Assembly (NCBI GenBank): GCA_031264185.1
Contig: JAISEL010000071.1
Location: 62,001-126,000, forward strand
Source of the DNA: Deltaproteobacteria bacterium
Lineage (GTDB): Bacteria > Desulfobacterota > Desulfarculia > Adiutricales > Adiutricaceae
Direction of reading: 5' to 3'
Length of the DNA stretch: 64,000 nt
The translations under genes were made by a program, and so were the position numbers. Of the stretch, positions 37,722 through 47,843 are shown one piece after another. The first letter of the stretch is position 1, and each line of letters opens with the position of its first letter. The notes below the pieces were generated by a model that worked only from the letters and a program-made list of their open reading frames with translations, did not search any database and was not told the origin of the DNA.

Positions 37722-40700
37722 TTATTCTACAGTTAGTTTCTGACCGGCGCCTCGGCCGAAATTTTCCGGACTGTAGATTTCTTCGGCCTGAGGACCTGGA
37801 ACGATATAAGTTCCGGGAGTGGCCGGCCTTACTAAATAAGAATAGGTATAAACGCCGGGCGGGAGGTAAGAGCCGGTGGCCATAACCCTGTCCGGCCAGA
37901 ACTCTTCATGATCATACCAGAAGAGCCTATAAGACCCGTCACCGTGGCCGGCGTCTAACATAGGCAGTAAAGAGGCATCAGTATCTTTAAGGCTGAAATT
38001 AACAGCCTCAAAGCCGGCCGGAATGGGATCTTCTATGACCATATTATAGCGCTCGACAGGGGTCATAATGGTGACTGTGACTTTGACGACCTGGCCGCGT
38101 TTGAAAGACGAGGCTCCGGCCTCCTGAGGTTCGGGTTTAACAATGGTGTAAGACCGGGAGAGAGAAATGTTATTGCCAGTGACAGCCGTCAAATCCGGTT
38201 CAATGGGTGCGGTTTTAAGTCTCAGAGCAGCCCAGGCCCGGCCTGTCCCCTGAGTATTAAAAGCAATTTTATCCAAAGTTCTGCTCAGGTCACTTGAGGC
38301 TACATTTTGAATGACTTCTTTATCGACAAAGGAGGTAAAGGCAGCTTTTAAGATTTCCCGGTCCGCTCCGGTGGCTTCGACGGTTATGTCAATGTTTTCC
38401 GATTCGGCTTTATTAATATAGGTAGTTAAAGCCAGCAGGGCGGTGACATTATTCTGGGTAGAGCCGAAACTGCCCTGGCGGCCGACGTCGCTAAGCTGCC
38501 GGATGAGGCCAGGGATCAGTTCATTATACGGAGCCGCTTCGGCTAAAACCAAAAGGGTCAGAGCGGTCAGACGGCCCCTGTCAAACCAGGCTCCCGGCAT
38601 ATCATTTTGTCCGGCCCCAACAGTTACCTGATTGGCAATTAAGCCCAGCAAAGTTTTCAGCTGCTCGACCCTGGTTTTGGAGCGGGGCAGACTGTTGATA
38701 GCCCTGGTCAGATACAGCAGCTCGGATAAATTTTGTGAGGTGCGGATTAAGTAAGCGTTCTCCAGATGGCTTTCCACGTTCTGGCCGGCCCTGGCTAAAG
38801 CCTGGACTACATAAAGATTAATGAGCCTTTTGGTTTCCTGAGTATACCAGGCAGGAAAGCCAGGAAAGGACGGATTATCTTTTTCGGTATTGTCGACGTA
38901 TGACTTCACAAACACGACTGTATTGGCAATAAGCTTTTCCGGAACTTCGTAGCCGTCTGCCCTGGCCTCGGTTAAAAACTCTAAGATATAGGCTGATAAA
39001 AGCAGATCTCTTTGGTTCCAGCCGGTCAGAGAGGGCCACAGGGTGTAGCCGCCTTCTTTGCTCTGGCTGGAGATGTGCTGAATCTGATCGGAAATGATCT
39101 GCTTAAGCTCTTCTTCGTTCTGGCCCTGGGGCAATCCCCAGTTTTTAACCCGCAGTAAAGCCAAAGCCCCGAAAGCCCGGGAAGTTGTCTGCTCTAAGCA
39201 TTTGTAGCGATAATCTTTCAGATATTCCCAGGGCGCGGACAGGAAAGTGACCAAAGACGGAGCCACTTCGATTGTTAAACCGCCTCTGGAAGTATCAAGG
39301 TTCTGGCCGACGGACAGAGCCACTTCAGCTGCGCCCGGAACAAGCTCCCTGAAGGCGGCTTGGGTCGACAGGGCGCTTAAATAATGGACCGGCAGGCTGA
39401 ACTGGGCTTTATCGGAATCACTGCCTGAGCTGACAACAAATGTCAGCAGCGTAGGTCCGGTTTTATTGGCCTTGACCCTGTACCCGACTTCCTTTGTTTC
39501 TCCCTCTTTAAGAGGGACTGTTTTGGGGGCAGGGTTTTCCAGGAGATCTAAGTTTTGAGCCTCTACAGTGACTGTAGCCTGGCCGTCAGAGCCTCGGTTA
39601 GTCAAAAGAATTGAGGCTAAAAATTCATCGCCCAGACCGGCTGCCTTAGGCAGAGCCGACCTTATTAAAAGATTCTGGGTGACTAAAATCTGGCCTAAAC
39701 CGGTGCCGGTTTTACGCCCTTCTCCGGAGGCAACGGCATATATCTTAAACGTCGTCAGGTTGTCGGGCAGTTCAAAAGTTACCTGAGCTTTTCCCTGGCT
39801 GTCCAACAGGACAAAAGGCTCAAAATAGGCCAGGTTTAAGAAGTTGGACCTCAGAAGGTTAGTGTCGGCCGGGCTGGCCTGATAAAGACCGCCGCCCCCG
39901 CCTGGGACTGAGGCCTTGTACCTGAGGTTGCGCCGTCCGATGATGGAATCAAAAGTACTGACTGTGGCCACCGATAAAGGCCTGGTTTTAAAGAACTCTC
40001 TTTCAGGGTAATATCCGAAATCATCGGCCACCTGGACTAAGCCGGCGTCAATGACGGCTACAACCACTTCCCCCCTGGCCGGATTGCCGTCAGCCTCTAA
40101 AACAGTCAGATCCACAGTCACTTTGTCCCTGGGTTTGTAAGTTTCTTTCTGGGGCTGGACTTTGACCGTCAAAAGGTCATCGTTACCGGCCACTTTCAGG
40201 GTCAGGTAGCCTTTTTTTATGGTCGGTTTTCCCAGATCGACATTATTATCATCGGGCTTTTCGCTGATCCGGCCTCTGGTTAAAATGACCGAGACATAGA
40301 CATTGGGCCGGTCGGCTTCGGTTAAAGGAATCTCAAAAACCGGACTCTGACTGTCAATGGGCAGAGACTGAACTTCCCTTATCCCGGCTCTTTCGGTCGT
40401 AACCAGAGCCAGGCCGTCCTGGAAAGGACTCTGGACCAGTATCCGGGCCGTGTCGCCGGGATTATAGACATCTTTATCCGGGATTATGGTCAGAGAATCT
40501 TCGTAACTGTCATACTCCCAGCCGACCGGTCCGGCCCCGGAAGCATAAAAAGAGACCGTGGCCTGGTTAGTCTGGCCGGCTTCATCTTTAACTGTGGCCA
40601 GAACCCAGTAAAAGCCGGGCTCGGGAACGTTAATTTCCAAATTAACCGGCTCTGGTCCTGATTTAGCTTCGAGCGCGGAAATTTCCCGGTCGGTTTTTTT

Positions 40701-43661
40701 GGACATGTAAGGATAAGTGCCGTTGACGGAGCGTCTTCTGACCGTCTGCCAGGAACGCTTAAAAAGTTTTATTTGAGCGGATACGCCGGATTTAAATTCC
40801 CCTTTCTGGTCAATAACCGCCAAATCAATGCCGGCCGGGCCCCCGGCCCGGACAACAGACGATTTTGGCTTTAAAGCTGCATACAGTTCAGCCGGATGGA
40901 CTAAAAACGTGCTGTTGTTAGTCACCGTCCTCTGGTCGGCGTCGATGGCGGTCATATAGAGACTGAAGTTCCTGGGCCGGGGGAATTTCTCCGCCGGCAC
41001 AGTGAAAGAAAAATTTAAATAGCCCTCCAGGTCGGACTTAATCCGGCCGTCGGCCACCGACTCATATCTCCGCCGGCAGTCGTAGCAGTCATTATCTTCG
41101 TCAGTAAAAGTATTGATGAAGGAAAAACCGGGCAGTCTCGGAAAGGACAGATCATAGGCTGTGTCGGACGAAACCGAGTAGATGGCCTCCTGGCCGCTTA
41201 AGGGCGTTCCGAAATGGTACATAGCCCTGGCTTTAATCTCAGCCTTTTGTCCTGGCGGGGTATTTTTGACCGGGTCTACGGTCAGTTCAAAAGACGGAGT
41301 CCTGAAGTTTAAAACTTTAAAGTTTCCTAACAGGATATATTGTCCGGGCTTGGAGTCGTAAATATAACTAATTCCATTTAAGTCAAGATTCGGATCTAAA
41401 ACGAGGATAACTGTGTAATCGTTTAGGACCGGATTTTTCGGCAGGTCAAATTCGTAGTAGGCCGAGCCCCAGGTCATTTTGGCCTGGCCCTTGGAGACGA
41501 CTTCGTATCTGGGATTAAAGACGGCTATGGTGACTTCCTGATCGGGCATTAAAGACGCAACATCGCCCTCCACTTCCCGGACAAGGCATTTTAAGCGGAT
41601 TTTTTCAGTGGGCAAATAAGCCGGTTGGGCTGAAATTAGCCAGGCTAAATAAGAACTTTGGCTCAATGGCGCTGAGTAATTATCATAGGAGATATTAAAG
41701 CGCCAGTAATCAAAGCCGTTATTCCAGGCCAGATTCCAAAGGGTCAGCTGATCCTGGCTTTTGGCCGTAATAAATAAAGACGGCACCCAGGAATTTCTTT
41801 TTTGTAAGTCATCAAGCTCTGCAGAAGACATCCGGCTGAAAATTTCTTGTCGGCCGGGCAGTTTGGCCAGTCCCAGACTGTCCGTTTTCCCCTGCCAGTA
41901 AACCTGACCGGTGAGGCCTCTGATTTCCAGGTCAACATCGGCCATATTGGCGCCGTTTTTCAGATCATTGACCCAGATCAGCCCGTCGGTGACCCCCACT
42001 TTAGCTGTCAGTCCCATATCGCTGACCTGAATTAAGCAGTACTCCGAAACTACATCGCTTTCAATCAGGGTGATTAAAAGCACATGGCCCATTTCCTGTT
42101 CACCGAAGAGTTCCTTAAGATTGACGGCCATGTTTACGGGGCCGTATTTGGCTCCGTCCGGGGGATATAAGGTGAGGTTTTTGGGAGTCAGGTTTTGCAC
42201 AAAGGCCCTTACTTCATCCAGGCCTCTGGGGTAATCAGACTGATAGTTTATCTCGGCTGCGTCAATCAGTTTAATGGCCTGTTCGGAAGTTAAGGCGTAG
42301 CCTTTAATTTCAACACTTTTTGTGTTGACCACGGAGACGGGAATAACCGGGTCCGTTCCGGTCTCCAGAAAACCGTTGGTCTGGGCCAGTCTGACCATGG
42401 GTGTCAGTTCCCCGGTCCGGAAGGTAAAAACCTGGTCAGTCTCTATTTTTTGGCCGTAAATGTCGGCGGCCCCGGCTTTAACCGTGACCGTGTAATCGCT
42501 CAGAGGCTTAAAAGAACTGAAGAAATTCAGGTATGTTCGGGGCTGGACTAAGTAATCCCCAATCTCAGCGTCTTCTTCATCCTGAGTGTCTCCTGCAGCG
42601 TTTTCGGCCGGAGAAGGCTTTCGGGCCTTTTCCGCTGCAAGACGTTTTTTTAAATCATCTAAATCCCGGTATGGCGGATTAATTTCTAAAAAAGGTACAA
42701 TGTCCCGGAAAATAACGTGATTATTAAAAGTCAGACTCAGGGCATCGTTCGGATTATGGTCACAGGTGCTGCCTAATTTTTCGCAAACGGTGGTATTCAG
42801 CTTGACCTCCAGAAGATGAGGTGTGCTGCCTTTAAAAATAGTTAGTTCAGCCGGCGTCGGTACCGGTCCGGCGGCCGAAATAAGACCGGGGGAGGCGGTC
42901 AGTTCAAATTCCCGGTCCAGAGGAAGTATCTGATCGGCCGTAACTTCGGCTGTCCAGGTACGGCTGTCAGAATATCGGTAAAGGGTCGATTCCTCCCAGA
43001 CGGCGCCAATGCGGCTGGTCTTGTCATCCAAGTCTTTAACAGCAAAGGCCGTTTTCTGGTTCAAGCTGGCTAAGTCCATAGGCTGATTAAAGAAGACCAC
43101 CAAGTGGGGTTTATAGCCCTCTTCCAGCCCGGTCGGCGGGTTTTCCAGGACGCTTTTAACTTCCACACCGGGCAGGATGATCTGGGTCTGGGCCCCGGCC
43201 TTTAAAACCGCCCCGGCCAGTGATTTAAGGCCTGCTTTGACAGTGGCCGTCAGTTTTAAACTGCCGGACAGTGGCTTTTCCGGTACAAAAGCTAAAGTAT
43301 ATTCGTTTAACCAGCGGATTTGGCCGGGTATTTCGGGCTCTATGGCCAAAATGCCTTCTTCTGTCCGATCGTAATCACCCAGAGCAACCATCGGCTGATT
43401 GAACATGACAGCGATCTGGTTAAAAACCGGGGCCTCCCCGGAAGGCAGAAACTGAAGTATTTTAAGTTCCGTCTCTCCGGACGGGAGGGGGGCAGTCTGA
43501 GCGGCCGGAGGTGCGGCCCTGGGCCCGGTCTTAGGCGCGGGCGGATTTTGCTGGGCTTCGGGAGCCGGCTCTTCGGTACAGCCTGTAAAAGTCACCAGAG
43601 TCAGGCTCATTAAAGCGCCCAAAAGCAGCAGAAAGATATTTTTAAACATCTGCATCCTCAC
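37722..43661 (-). CDS. bacterial alpha-2-macroglobulin, thioester type, lipoprotein
   Basis: A 1979-residue periplasmic protease-trap protein. The signal peptide ends in the lipobox TFTGC, so it is a lipid-anchored protein. A series of macroglobulin-like beta domains follows. The thioester motif CLEQ is intact at about residue 1488 (RYKCLEQTTSRAF), inside the helical thioester domain, and the C-terminal domain ends near YSYLVRPATPGTYIVPGP. This corresponds to the long YfhM-like class. Such genes are usually paired with pbpC; no penicillin-binding protein is present on either side here. It is transcribed alone with its own terminator. Confidence 0.93.
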   Translation of the reverse strand: MRMQMFKNIFLLLLGALMSLTLVTFTGCTEEPAPEAQQNPPAPKTGPRAAPPAAQTAPLPSGETELKILQFLPSGEAPVFNQIAVMFNQPMVALGDYDRTEEGILAIEPEIPGQIRWLNEYTLAFVPEKPLSGSLKLTATVKAGLKSLAGAVLKAGAQTQIILPGVEVKSVLENPPTGLEEGYKPHLVVFFNQPMDLASLNQKTAFAVKDLDDKTSRIGAVWEESTLYRYSDSRTWTAEVTADQILPLDREFELTASPGLISAAGPVPTPAELTIFKGSTPHLLEVKLNTTVCEKLGSTCDHNPNDALSLTFNNHVIFRDIVPFLEINPPYRDLDDLKKRLAAEKARKPSPAENAAGDTQDEEDAEIGDYLVQPRTYLNFFSSFKPLSDYTVTVKAGAADIYGQKIETDQVFTFRTGELTPMVRLAQTNGFLETGTDPVIPVSVVNTKSVEIKGYALTSEQAIKLIDAAEINYQSDYPRGLDEVRAFVQNLTPKNLTLYPPDGAKYGPVNMAVNLKELFGEQEMGHVLLITLIESDVVSEYCLIQVSDMGLTAKVGVTDGLIWVNDLKNGANMADVDLEIRGLTGQVYWQGKTDSLGLAKLPGRQEIFSRMSSAELDDLQKRNSWVPSLFITAKSQDQLTLWNLAWNNGFDYWRFNISYDNYSAPLSQSSYLAWLISAQPAYLPTEKIRLKCLVREVEGDVASLMPDQEVTIAVFNPRYEVVSKGQAKMTWGSAYYEFDLPKNPVLNDYTVILVLDPNLDLNGISYIYDSKPGQYILLGNFKVLNFRTPSFELTVDPVKNTPPGQKAEIKARAMYHFGTPLSGQEAIYSVSSDTAYDLSFPRLPGFSFINTFTDEDNDCYDCRRRYESVADGRIKSDLEGYLNFSFTVPAEKFPRPRNFSLYMTAIDADQRTVTNNSTFLVHPAELYAALKPKSSVVRAGGPAGIDLAVIDQKGEFKSGVSAQIKLFKRSWQTVRRRSVNGTYPYMSKKTDREISALEAKSGPEPVNLEINVPEPGFYWVLATVKDEAGQTNQATVSFYASGAGPVGWEYDSYEDSLTIIPDKDVYNPGDTARILVQSPFQDGLALVTTERAGIREVQSLPIDSQSPVFEIPLTEADRPNVYVSVILTRGRISEKPDDNNVDLGKPTIKKGYLTLKVAGNDDLLTVKVQPQKETYKPRDKVTVDLTVLEADGNPARGEVVVAVIDAGLVQVADDFGYYPEREFFKTRPLSVATVSTFDSIIGRRNLRYKASVPGGGGGLYQASPADTNLLRSNFLNLAYFEPFVLLDSQGKAQVTFELPDNLTTFKIYAVASGEGRKTGTGLGQILVTQNLLIRSALPKAAGLGDEFLASILLTNRGSDGQATVTVEAQNLDLLENPAPKTVPLKEGETKEVGYRVKANKTGPTLLTFVVSSGSDSDKAQFSLPVHYLSALSTQAAFRELVPGAAEVALSVGQNLDTSRGGLTIEVAPSLVTFLSAPWEYLKDYRYKCLEQTTSRAFGALALLRVKNWGLPQGQNEEELKQIISDQIQHISSQSKEGGYTLWPSLTGWNQRDLLLSAYILEFLTEARADGYEVPEKLIANTVVFVKSYVDNTEKDNPSFPGFPAWYTQETKRLINLYVVQALARAGQNVESHLENAYLIRTSQNLSELLYLTRAINSLPRSKTRVEQLKTLLGLIANQVTVGAGQNDMPGAWFDRGRLTALTLLVLAEAAPYNELIPGLIRQLSDVGRQGSFGSTQNNVTALLALTTYINKAESENIDITVEATGADREILKAAFTSFVDKEVIQNVASSDLSRTLDKIAFNTQGTGRAWAALRLKTAPIEPDLTAVTGNNISLSRSYTIVKPEPQEAGASSFKRGQVVKVTVTIMTPVERYNMVIEDPIPAGFEAVNFSLKDTDASLLPMLDAGHGDGSYRLFWYDHEEFWPDRVMATGSYLPPGVYTYSYLVRPATPGTYIVPGPQAEEIYSPENFGRGAGQKLTVE

Positions 43662-43958
43662 TTAGAAAAACCAGAAAATATAGAAAAAATTAATAAATTA
43701 ATATCTAATAAGAATAAAAAATAATAAACAAAAAGTCAAATATTTTCTTCATGTCCTCATGTTCGTTTGTATCTGAGAAATTATTTAACAACATAAAAAC
43801 GAGGAAGTCCGCTAAAAATAAGGAAAAATGGAATTTGAACGGCCGTTAGTCCTATAAGAAGCATTATTTTTTTAACTAAAATTGTTAAGATAAGTTGTTG
43901 ATTTTAATTGATAAATAAAAAAAAACAAAAAAAACCTCAAAATTAGCGGCTCATTTTC
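43662..43958. other. AT-rich upstream region of the macroglobulin gene
   Basis: A gene-free stretch of about 300 bp rich in A and T. It should contain the macroglobulin promoter, but I could not single it out. Confidence 0.35.
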
Positions 43959-43987
43959 TTGACAACCATGAATAAGAGGCCTATAAA
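43959..43987 (+). promoter_or_regulatory. near-consensus sigma-70 promoter facing a gene-free region
   Basis: TTGACA (43959-43964) and TATAAA (43982-43987) are separated by exactly 17 nt. This is the best housekeeping promoter I found in the window, yet no open frame follows on the plus strand. Confidence 0.6.
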
Positions 43988-43993
43988 TACTAC

Positions 43994-44062
43994 AGGGCAA
44001 CCTTAAATAGCTGCCTGAAATAAGTGCGGGCCTTGACTTCGGCCAAAGCCGACTTATTTTAT
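43994..44062 (+). ncRNA. candidate small RNA of about 70 nt
   Basis: The sequence starts about 7 bp after the strong promoter and ends in a terminator-like structure: AAATAAGT and ACTTATTT pair around an inner GC-rich hairpin, followed by a U-rich tail. There is no convincing short reading frame with a ribosome binding site. A longer transcript running toward 44340 is possible. It matches no known RNA that I recognise. Confidence 0.35.
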
Positions 44063-44340
44063 ATGTAAAGACAGACGGAGGTTTAACTTGTTTGGCCTTT
44101 GTTGGTTCTTATGGCCGTAGTAAACGGCCAGCCGGCTTCTTCCTGAGACTTGTCAGTGGGTGATTAAGTCCAGGCGGGAAAATTTCTTTTCTATTTCAAA
44201 AGGCCTTTTGGTCTTTGGACTGAAGGGACCTGGAGAAGAAGAAGCCAAATCCCTCTTCAGCCAAACGGCTGAGTTATCCCATCAACAATCTGCATAAATA
44301 TCCAGTCAGCAACGTATGGGGTTTACTCCATAACCTGCCA
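44063..44340. other. gene-free stretch between the candidate small RNA and pyrC
   Basis: About 280 bp of average base composition. One internal hairpin (GGCCGTAGTAAACGGCC, near 44112) is visible. No coding frame. Confidence 0.35.
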
Positions 44341-44377
44341 AAATAAACAGCGGCCCCGGAAACCCGGCGGCCGCTGT
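44341..44377 (-). terminator. terminator of the pyrB-pyrC operon
   Basis: On the minus strand, ACAGCGGCC and GGCCGCTGT form a perfect 9-bp stem followed by TTATTTT, about 23 bp after the pyrC stop. Confidence 0.8.
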
Positions 44378-44399
44378 CTCCATTTCTAAGACTTGATCT

Positions 44400-45695
44400 C
44401 TACAAAATACTGGAATTGGGCCAGCGGTAGCGGATTTCGCCTCCGACCATGGTTAAAACGGCCCGGCCTTTAAATTTCCGGCCTTCAAAGGGGGTATTCC
44501 GGCTTTTGGAGAAACCGTCCAGAGAGTTGTAGGTGAATTCCAGTTCCGGATCAATTATCGTGACATCGGCCGGACCGCCGGGAGCCAGGGTGCCGCCGGG
44601 CAGACCCAGGAGCCTGGCCGGATTCCGGGACATAAGCTCGGCCAGGTTCGAAGGGGAGAGGCCAATTTCCCTGGCCAGCTCCAGCATCAGAGGCAGCGAA
44701 GTCTCTAAGCCGGTAATTCCGAAAGCGGAATCAATAAATTCAACCTCTTTTTCCAGAACCGAATGGGGGGCGTGATCGCTGGCAATTACTGTGATAGTGC
44801 CGTCTGAAAGGGCTTCCCTTAAAGAGGCCCGGTCTTCTGCCGTACCCAGAGGCGGGTTCATCTTGGCATTGGGATTATAGTCGCCCACATCTTCGTGGGT
44901 TAAAAAGAGGTAATGGGGAGCCGTCTCGGCGCTGACTGAGAGGCCTCGGGCTAAGAAAGAACGGACTAAGCCTGTTGCCTGGCGGGTGGACAGATGGCAG
45001 ATGTGGAGCGGCTTTCCGGTCAGTTCAGCCAGAGCCAGATCCCGGTAGACGGCGATCTCTTCGGCCTGAGCCGGTATGCCGGGCAGACCTAGACGGGCCG
45101 AGACCCGACCTTCGAAAATAGCCCCGCCCTGGGCCAGCAGAGGATCCTGAGAGTGGCTCAGAGGCAGCAGGCCGCAGACCTGGGCGTAATCTAAGATACG
45201 TCTCATGACTTTGCTGTCCGTGACCCAGGAACCGTCGTCGGTCACGGCCGAAGCCCCGGCCGACCGGAGATCCTGGTACTCGTTCAGTTCCTGGCCCTTT
45301 CGGCTGCGGGTCATGGCTGCGGCCACCTGAAGTCTGGCTCCGGGTATCTCTCTGGCTTTGGACATCAGACCGGAAATTACGGGGGCCGTGTCCAGAGGCG
45401 GGGCCGTGTTGGGCATGGCCAGCACGGCCGTAAAACCGCCGGCTACTGCGGCCAGAAGTCCGGACCGGAGATCTTCCTTATACTCCTGACCCGGTTCCCG
45501 GAGGTGGACATGCATGTCTATTAGGCCGGGCATAACCCAAAGTCCGGAGGCATCCACAGCCGGCAGATTGTCAGGGGCCGGCAGTTGAGGCTCCACAGCT
45601 GAAATCCGGCCGCCTTCCACCAATATATCAGCCGGCCCGTCCAGACCTCTGGCCGGATCTATGACCCGGCCGTTTTTTATAAAACAGCTGTTCAT
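44400..45695 (-). CDS. pyrC: dihydroorotase
   Basis: A 431-residue class I dihydroorotase, the third enzyme of pyrimidine synthesis. The metal-binding motif DMHVHLREPGQEYKEDL is clear, followed by AMPNTAPPLD, the histidines in LSHSQDPL and LHICHLSTRQ, and the catalytic region IASDHAPHS. An in-frame ATG five codons upstream exists, but GGAG seven bases before ATG at 45695 supports MNSCFIKNGRVIDP. It is encoded directly after pyrB, with which DHOase often associates. Confidence 0.96.
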   Translation of the reverse strand: MNSCFIKNGRVIDPARGLDGPADILVEGGRISAVEPQLPAPDNLPAVDASGLWVMPGLIDMHVHLREPGQEYKEDLRSGLLAAVAGGFTAVLAMPNTAPPLDTAPVISGLMSKAREIPGARLQVAAAMTRSRKGQELNEYQDLRSAGASAVTDDGSWVTDSKVMRRILDYAQVCGLLPLSHSQDPLLAQGGAIFEGRVSARLGLPGIPAQAEEIAVYRDLALAELTGKPLHICHLSTRQATGLVRSFLARGLSVSAETAPHYLFLTHEDVGDYNPNAKMNPPLGTAEDRASLREALSDGTITVIASDHAPHSVLEKEVEFIDSAFGITGLETSLPLMLELAREIGLSPSNLAELMSRNPARLLGLPGGTLAPGGPADVTIIDPELEFTYNSLDGFSKSRNTPFEGRKFKGRAVLTMVGGEIRYRWPNSSIL

Positions 45696-45716
45696 CCAAA
45701 TACTCCGCAAATGGGT

Positions 45717-46667
45717 TTAAGCTTTATGACGCTCGGGATTGTCGACCAGGAGGTACAGTAGGGCCATCCTGACTGCCACTCCGTTGGAGACCTGATCCAA
45801 TATGACCGACTGGGGGCACTGGTAGACCTGGGGACTCATTTCCACGCCCTGATTGACAGGTCCGGGGTGCAGAACAATGGCTTCGGGATGGGCCAGAGAA
45901 AGACGCCGGGGATTTAAACCGTAAACCCGGGCATACTCCCTGGCCCCGGGGAAGAGCTGGCCCGACTGGCGCTCCAGTTGGATACGGAGCATTATAATGA
46001 CATCTGCTCCTTCTAAAGCCGGTTCGGGCCTGGAAAAGACCTTGACCCCGTACTCATCGTCCAGACCGCCGACCATCATAGAGGGAGGGCCGGCTACCCT
46101 GACCTGGGCCCCCAGAGCAGATAAGCCTATCATGTTGCTTCTGGCTACCCGGCTGTGGGCTATGTCGCCTATGATGGCCACTTTCAGTCCCTGGATGCGG
46201 CCTTTGTGGCGGCGGATGGTCAGCAGATCCAAAAGAGCCTGGGTGGGATGGGCGTGGGCTCCGTCGCCGGCGTTTAAAACCGGGCAGCTTAAGCGGTCTC
46301 CTAAAAACTGGGCTGCTCCGGAGGCGGAATGGCGGATAACCAGGGCGTCGGGAGACATGGCTTCGATATTTTTGGCCGTGTCCAGCAAAGTTTCGCCCTT
46401 GGCCATGGAAGAGCCGGAAGAGGACAAAGACAGGGTGTCGGCCGACAGCCTCTTGGCGGCCACCTCAAAACTTAGACGGGTGCGGGTGGAATTTTCATGG
46501 AAAAAAAAGACTACCAGTTTGCCGCGAAGAGTGGGGACTTTTTTTATCTCCCGTTCGGAAACTTCCCGAAAGTTCTCGGCTGCGTCTAAAATGGCGGTCA
46601 GATGGAAGGCGCTCAAGCCTCTTAAATCAATTAAGTCTTTGGGCCAGACCAGGTTTTCGGAATACAT
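45717..46667 (-). CDS. pyrB: aspartate carbamoyltransferase catalytic subunit
   Basis: A 316-residue enzyme that condenses aspartate and carbamoyl phosphate in pyrimidine synthesis. The carbamoyl-phosphate loop [16 protein letters not shown], the substrate motif [25 protein letters not shown] and [12 protein letters not shown] are all present. No pyrI regulatory subunit is adjacent. It is the first gene of a two-gene operon with pyrC. Confidence 0.97.
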   Translation of the reverse strand: MYSENLVWPKDLIDLRGLSAFHLTAILDAAENFREVSEREIKKVPTLRGKLVVFFFHENSTRTRLSFEVAAKRLSADTLSLSSSGSSMAKGETLLDTAKNIEAMSPDALVIRHSASGAAQFLGDRLSCPVLNAGDGAHAHPTQALLDLLTIRRHKGRIQGLKVAIIGDIAHSRVARSNMIGLSALGAQVRVAGPPSMMVGGLDDEYGVKVFSRPEPALEGADVIIMLRIQLERQSGQLFPGAREYARVYGLNPRRLSLAHPEAIVLHPGPVNQGVEMSPQVYQCPQSVILDQVSNGVAVRMALLYLLVDNPERHKA

Positions 46668-46697
46668 GGCTCACCTAGGGTCAAAGGCCGGACCGGC

Positions 46698-46727
46698 CAA
46701 AAAAAAACCCCTTTTATAAAAAGGGGG
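46698..46727 (-). terminator. terminator of lepB
   Basis: On the minus strand, CCCC-TTTTTATAAAA-GGGG is followed by nine T residues, between the lepB stop and the pyrB start. Confidence 0.88.
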
Positions 46728-46786
46728 ATAAATAAAATAAAGTCTGAAAGCCGGCCGCTGACTTGATATTGGCAGGTAAAACGCAT

Positions 46787-47461
46787 TTACTTCACCTTCT
46801 GCCACAGCCGCTCTGTTCTTAAGCGTTTGGTAAAAGGCTGACTTTTTTCGGGGTTCCAGGACCAGTAGATCCGCCAGGCTTTGCCGCGGAGCAGAGAATA
46901 GTCGACGCAACCCCACATTCTGGAGTCATTGGAGTGATCGCGGTTGTCGCCCATCATGAAGTAGCAGTTTTCCGGCACGGTAATGGGACCGAAATTGCGG
47001 TAAAACATGGGTCGCTCGGTTTGCTTGTAAAATGCTTTTGAGTCGCCGACCGGGGTGTCGTTAATGAGTAGCTGACCGGAGATGACCTCCAGTTTTTCGC
47101 CGGGCAGACCAATGACTCTTTTGACAAAATCAGTGCCCGGGTCATCGGGATACTTGAAGACGACCACATCGCCCCTTTCGGGCCGGCCTATATCAATCCA
47201 GACGCTGTTGGTGAAGGGATTTCGGATGCCGTAGGAAAATTTATTGACCAGAACCCGATCGCCTTCCAGAAACGTTGGGATCATGGAACCGGAAGGGATA
47301 TGGAAAGCCTGAACAATGAAGGAACGGATAAAAAGAGCCAGAATAACGGACAGAACAATTATTTTGCCGTATTCCATAACTTGAGCAGTCCAGGGCAAGG
47401 CAGCCTCGGCTTTGGTCACTTCAGCGGAAGGATCCCGGGAAATAGCTTCTTTTTTTTTCAT
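46787..47461 (-). CDS. lepB: signal peptidase I
   Basis: A 224-residue inner-membrane protease that removes signal peptides from exported proteins. One N-terminal membrane helix (about 33-52) is followed by the catalytic serine in HIPSGSMIPTF and the lysine in DFVKRVIGLPGE; MGDNRDHSNDSR is the conserved box E. The open frame runs 39 codons further upstream, but MKKKEAISRD at 47461 is the more natural start. No clear Shine-Dalgarno sequence precedes it, so the start is uncertain. Single-gene unit. Confidence 0.92.
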   Translation of the reverse strand: MKKKEAISRDPSAEVTKAEAALPWTAQVMEYGKIIVLSVILALFIRSFIVQAFHIPSGSMIPTFLEGDRVLVNKFSYGIRNPFTNSVWIDIGRPERGDVVVFKYPDDPGTDFVKRVIGLPGEKLEVISGQLLINDTPVGDSKAFYKQTERPMFYRNFGPITVPENCYFMMGDNRDHSNDSRMWGCVDYSLLRGKAWRIYWSWNPEKSQPFTKRLRTERLWQKVK

Positions 47462-47843
47462 GAAAACATTATAACTTTCGAAATTTTTATGTAAAGTAAA
47501 GACCTTGAAAGGCCTCACAGTCCTGTGACCAAAAACCAAAGCTTTGGGGATTATATAGATTAATGTCAAGATGTTCAAGTCATTTAAATTTTATGAAAAT
47601 ATATGTAAAGTGGTTTGTTTAATAAATTTTGTATAAAAGAACCCTTGAGAGAGTTTATTAATGTTGCCATAAGAACAGATCATAGTTCCGAGAAAGGTTT
47701 AATAGGGCAAAGGCTGAAAAAGACAAAATAATCATTCGGGCTATTTTTGAAAACTTAAGGTAAAATGCCTGAACAGAAAATTGAATTGTCCGGACGGAAA
47801 ACCAAACGTCCGGAACTGCTTTTGTGCTGAATACAGGTGAATA
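47462..47843. other. divergent intergenic region with a leader hairpin
   Basis: About 380 bp between lepB and the plus-strand genes, AT-rich near lepB. At 47789-47814 a perfect 8-bp stem (TCCGGACG / CGTCCGGA) with a 10-nt loop sits 30 bases before the next start codon and could be a leader structure. Confidence 0.4.
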
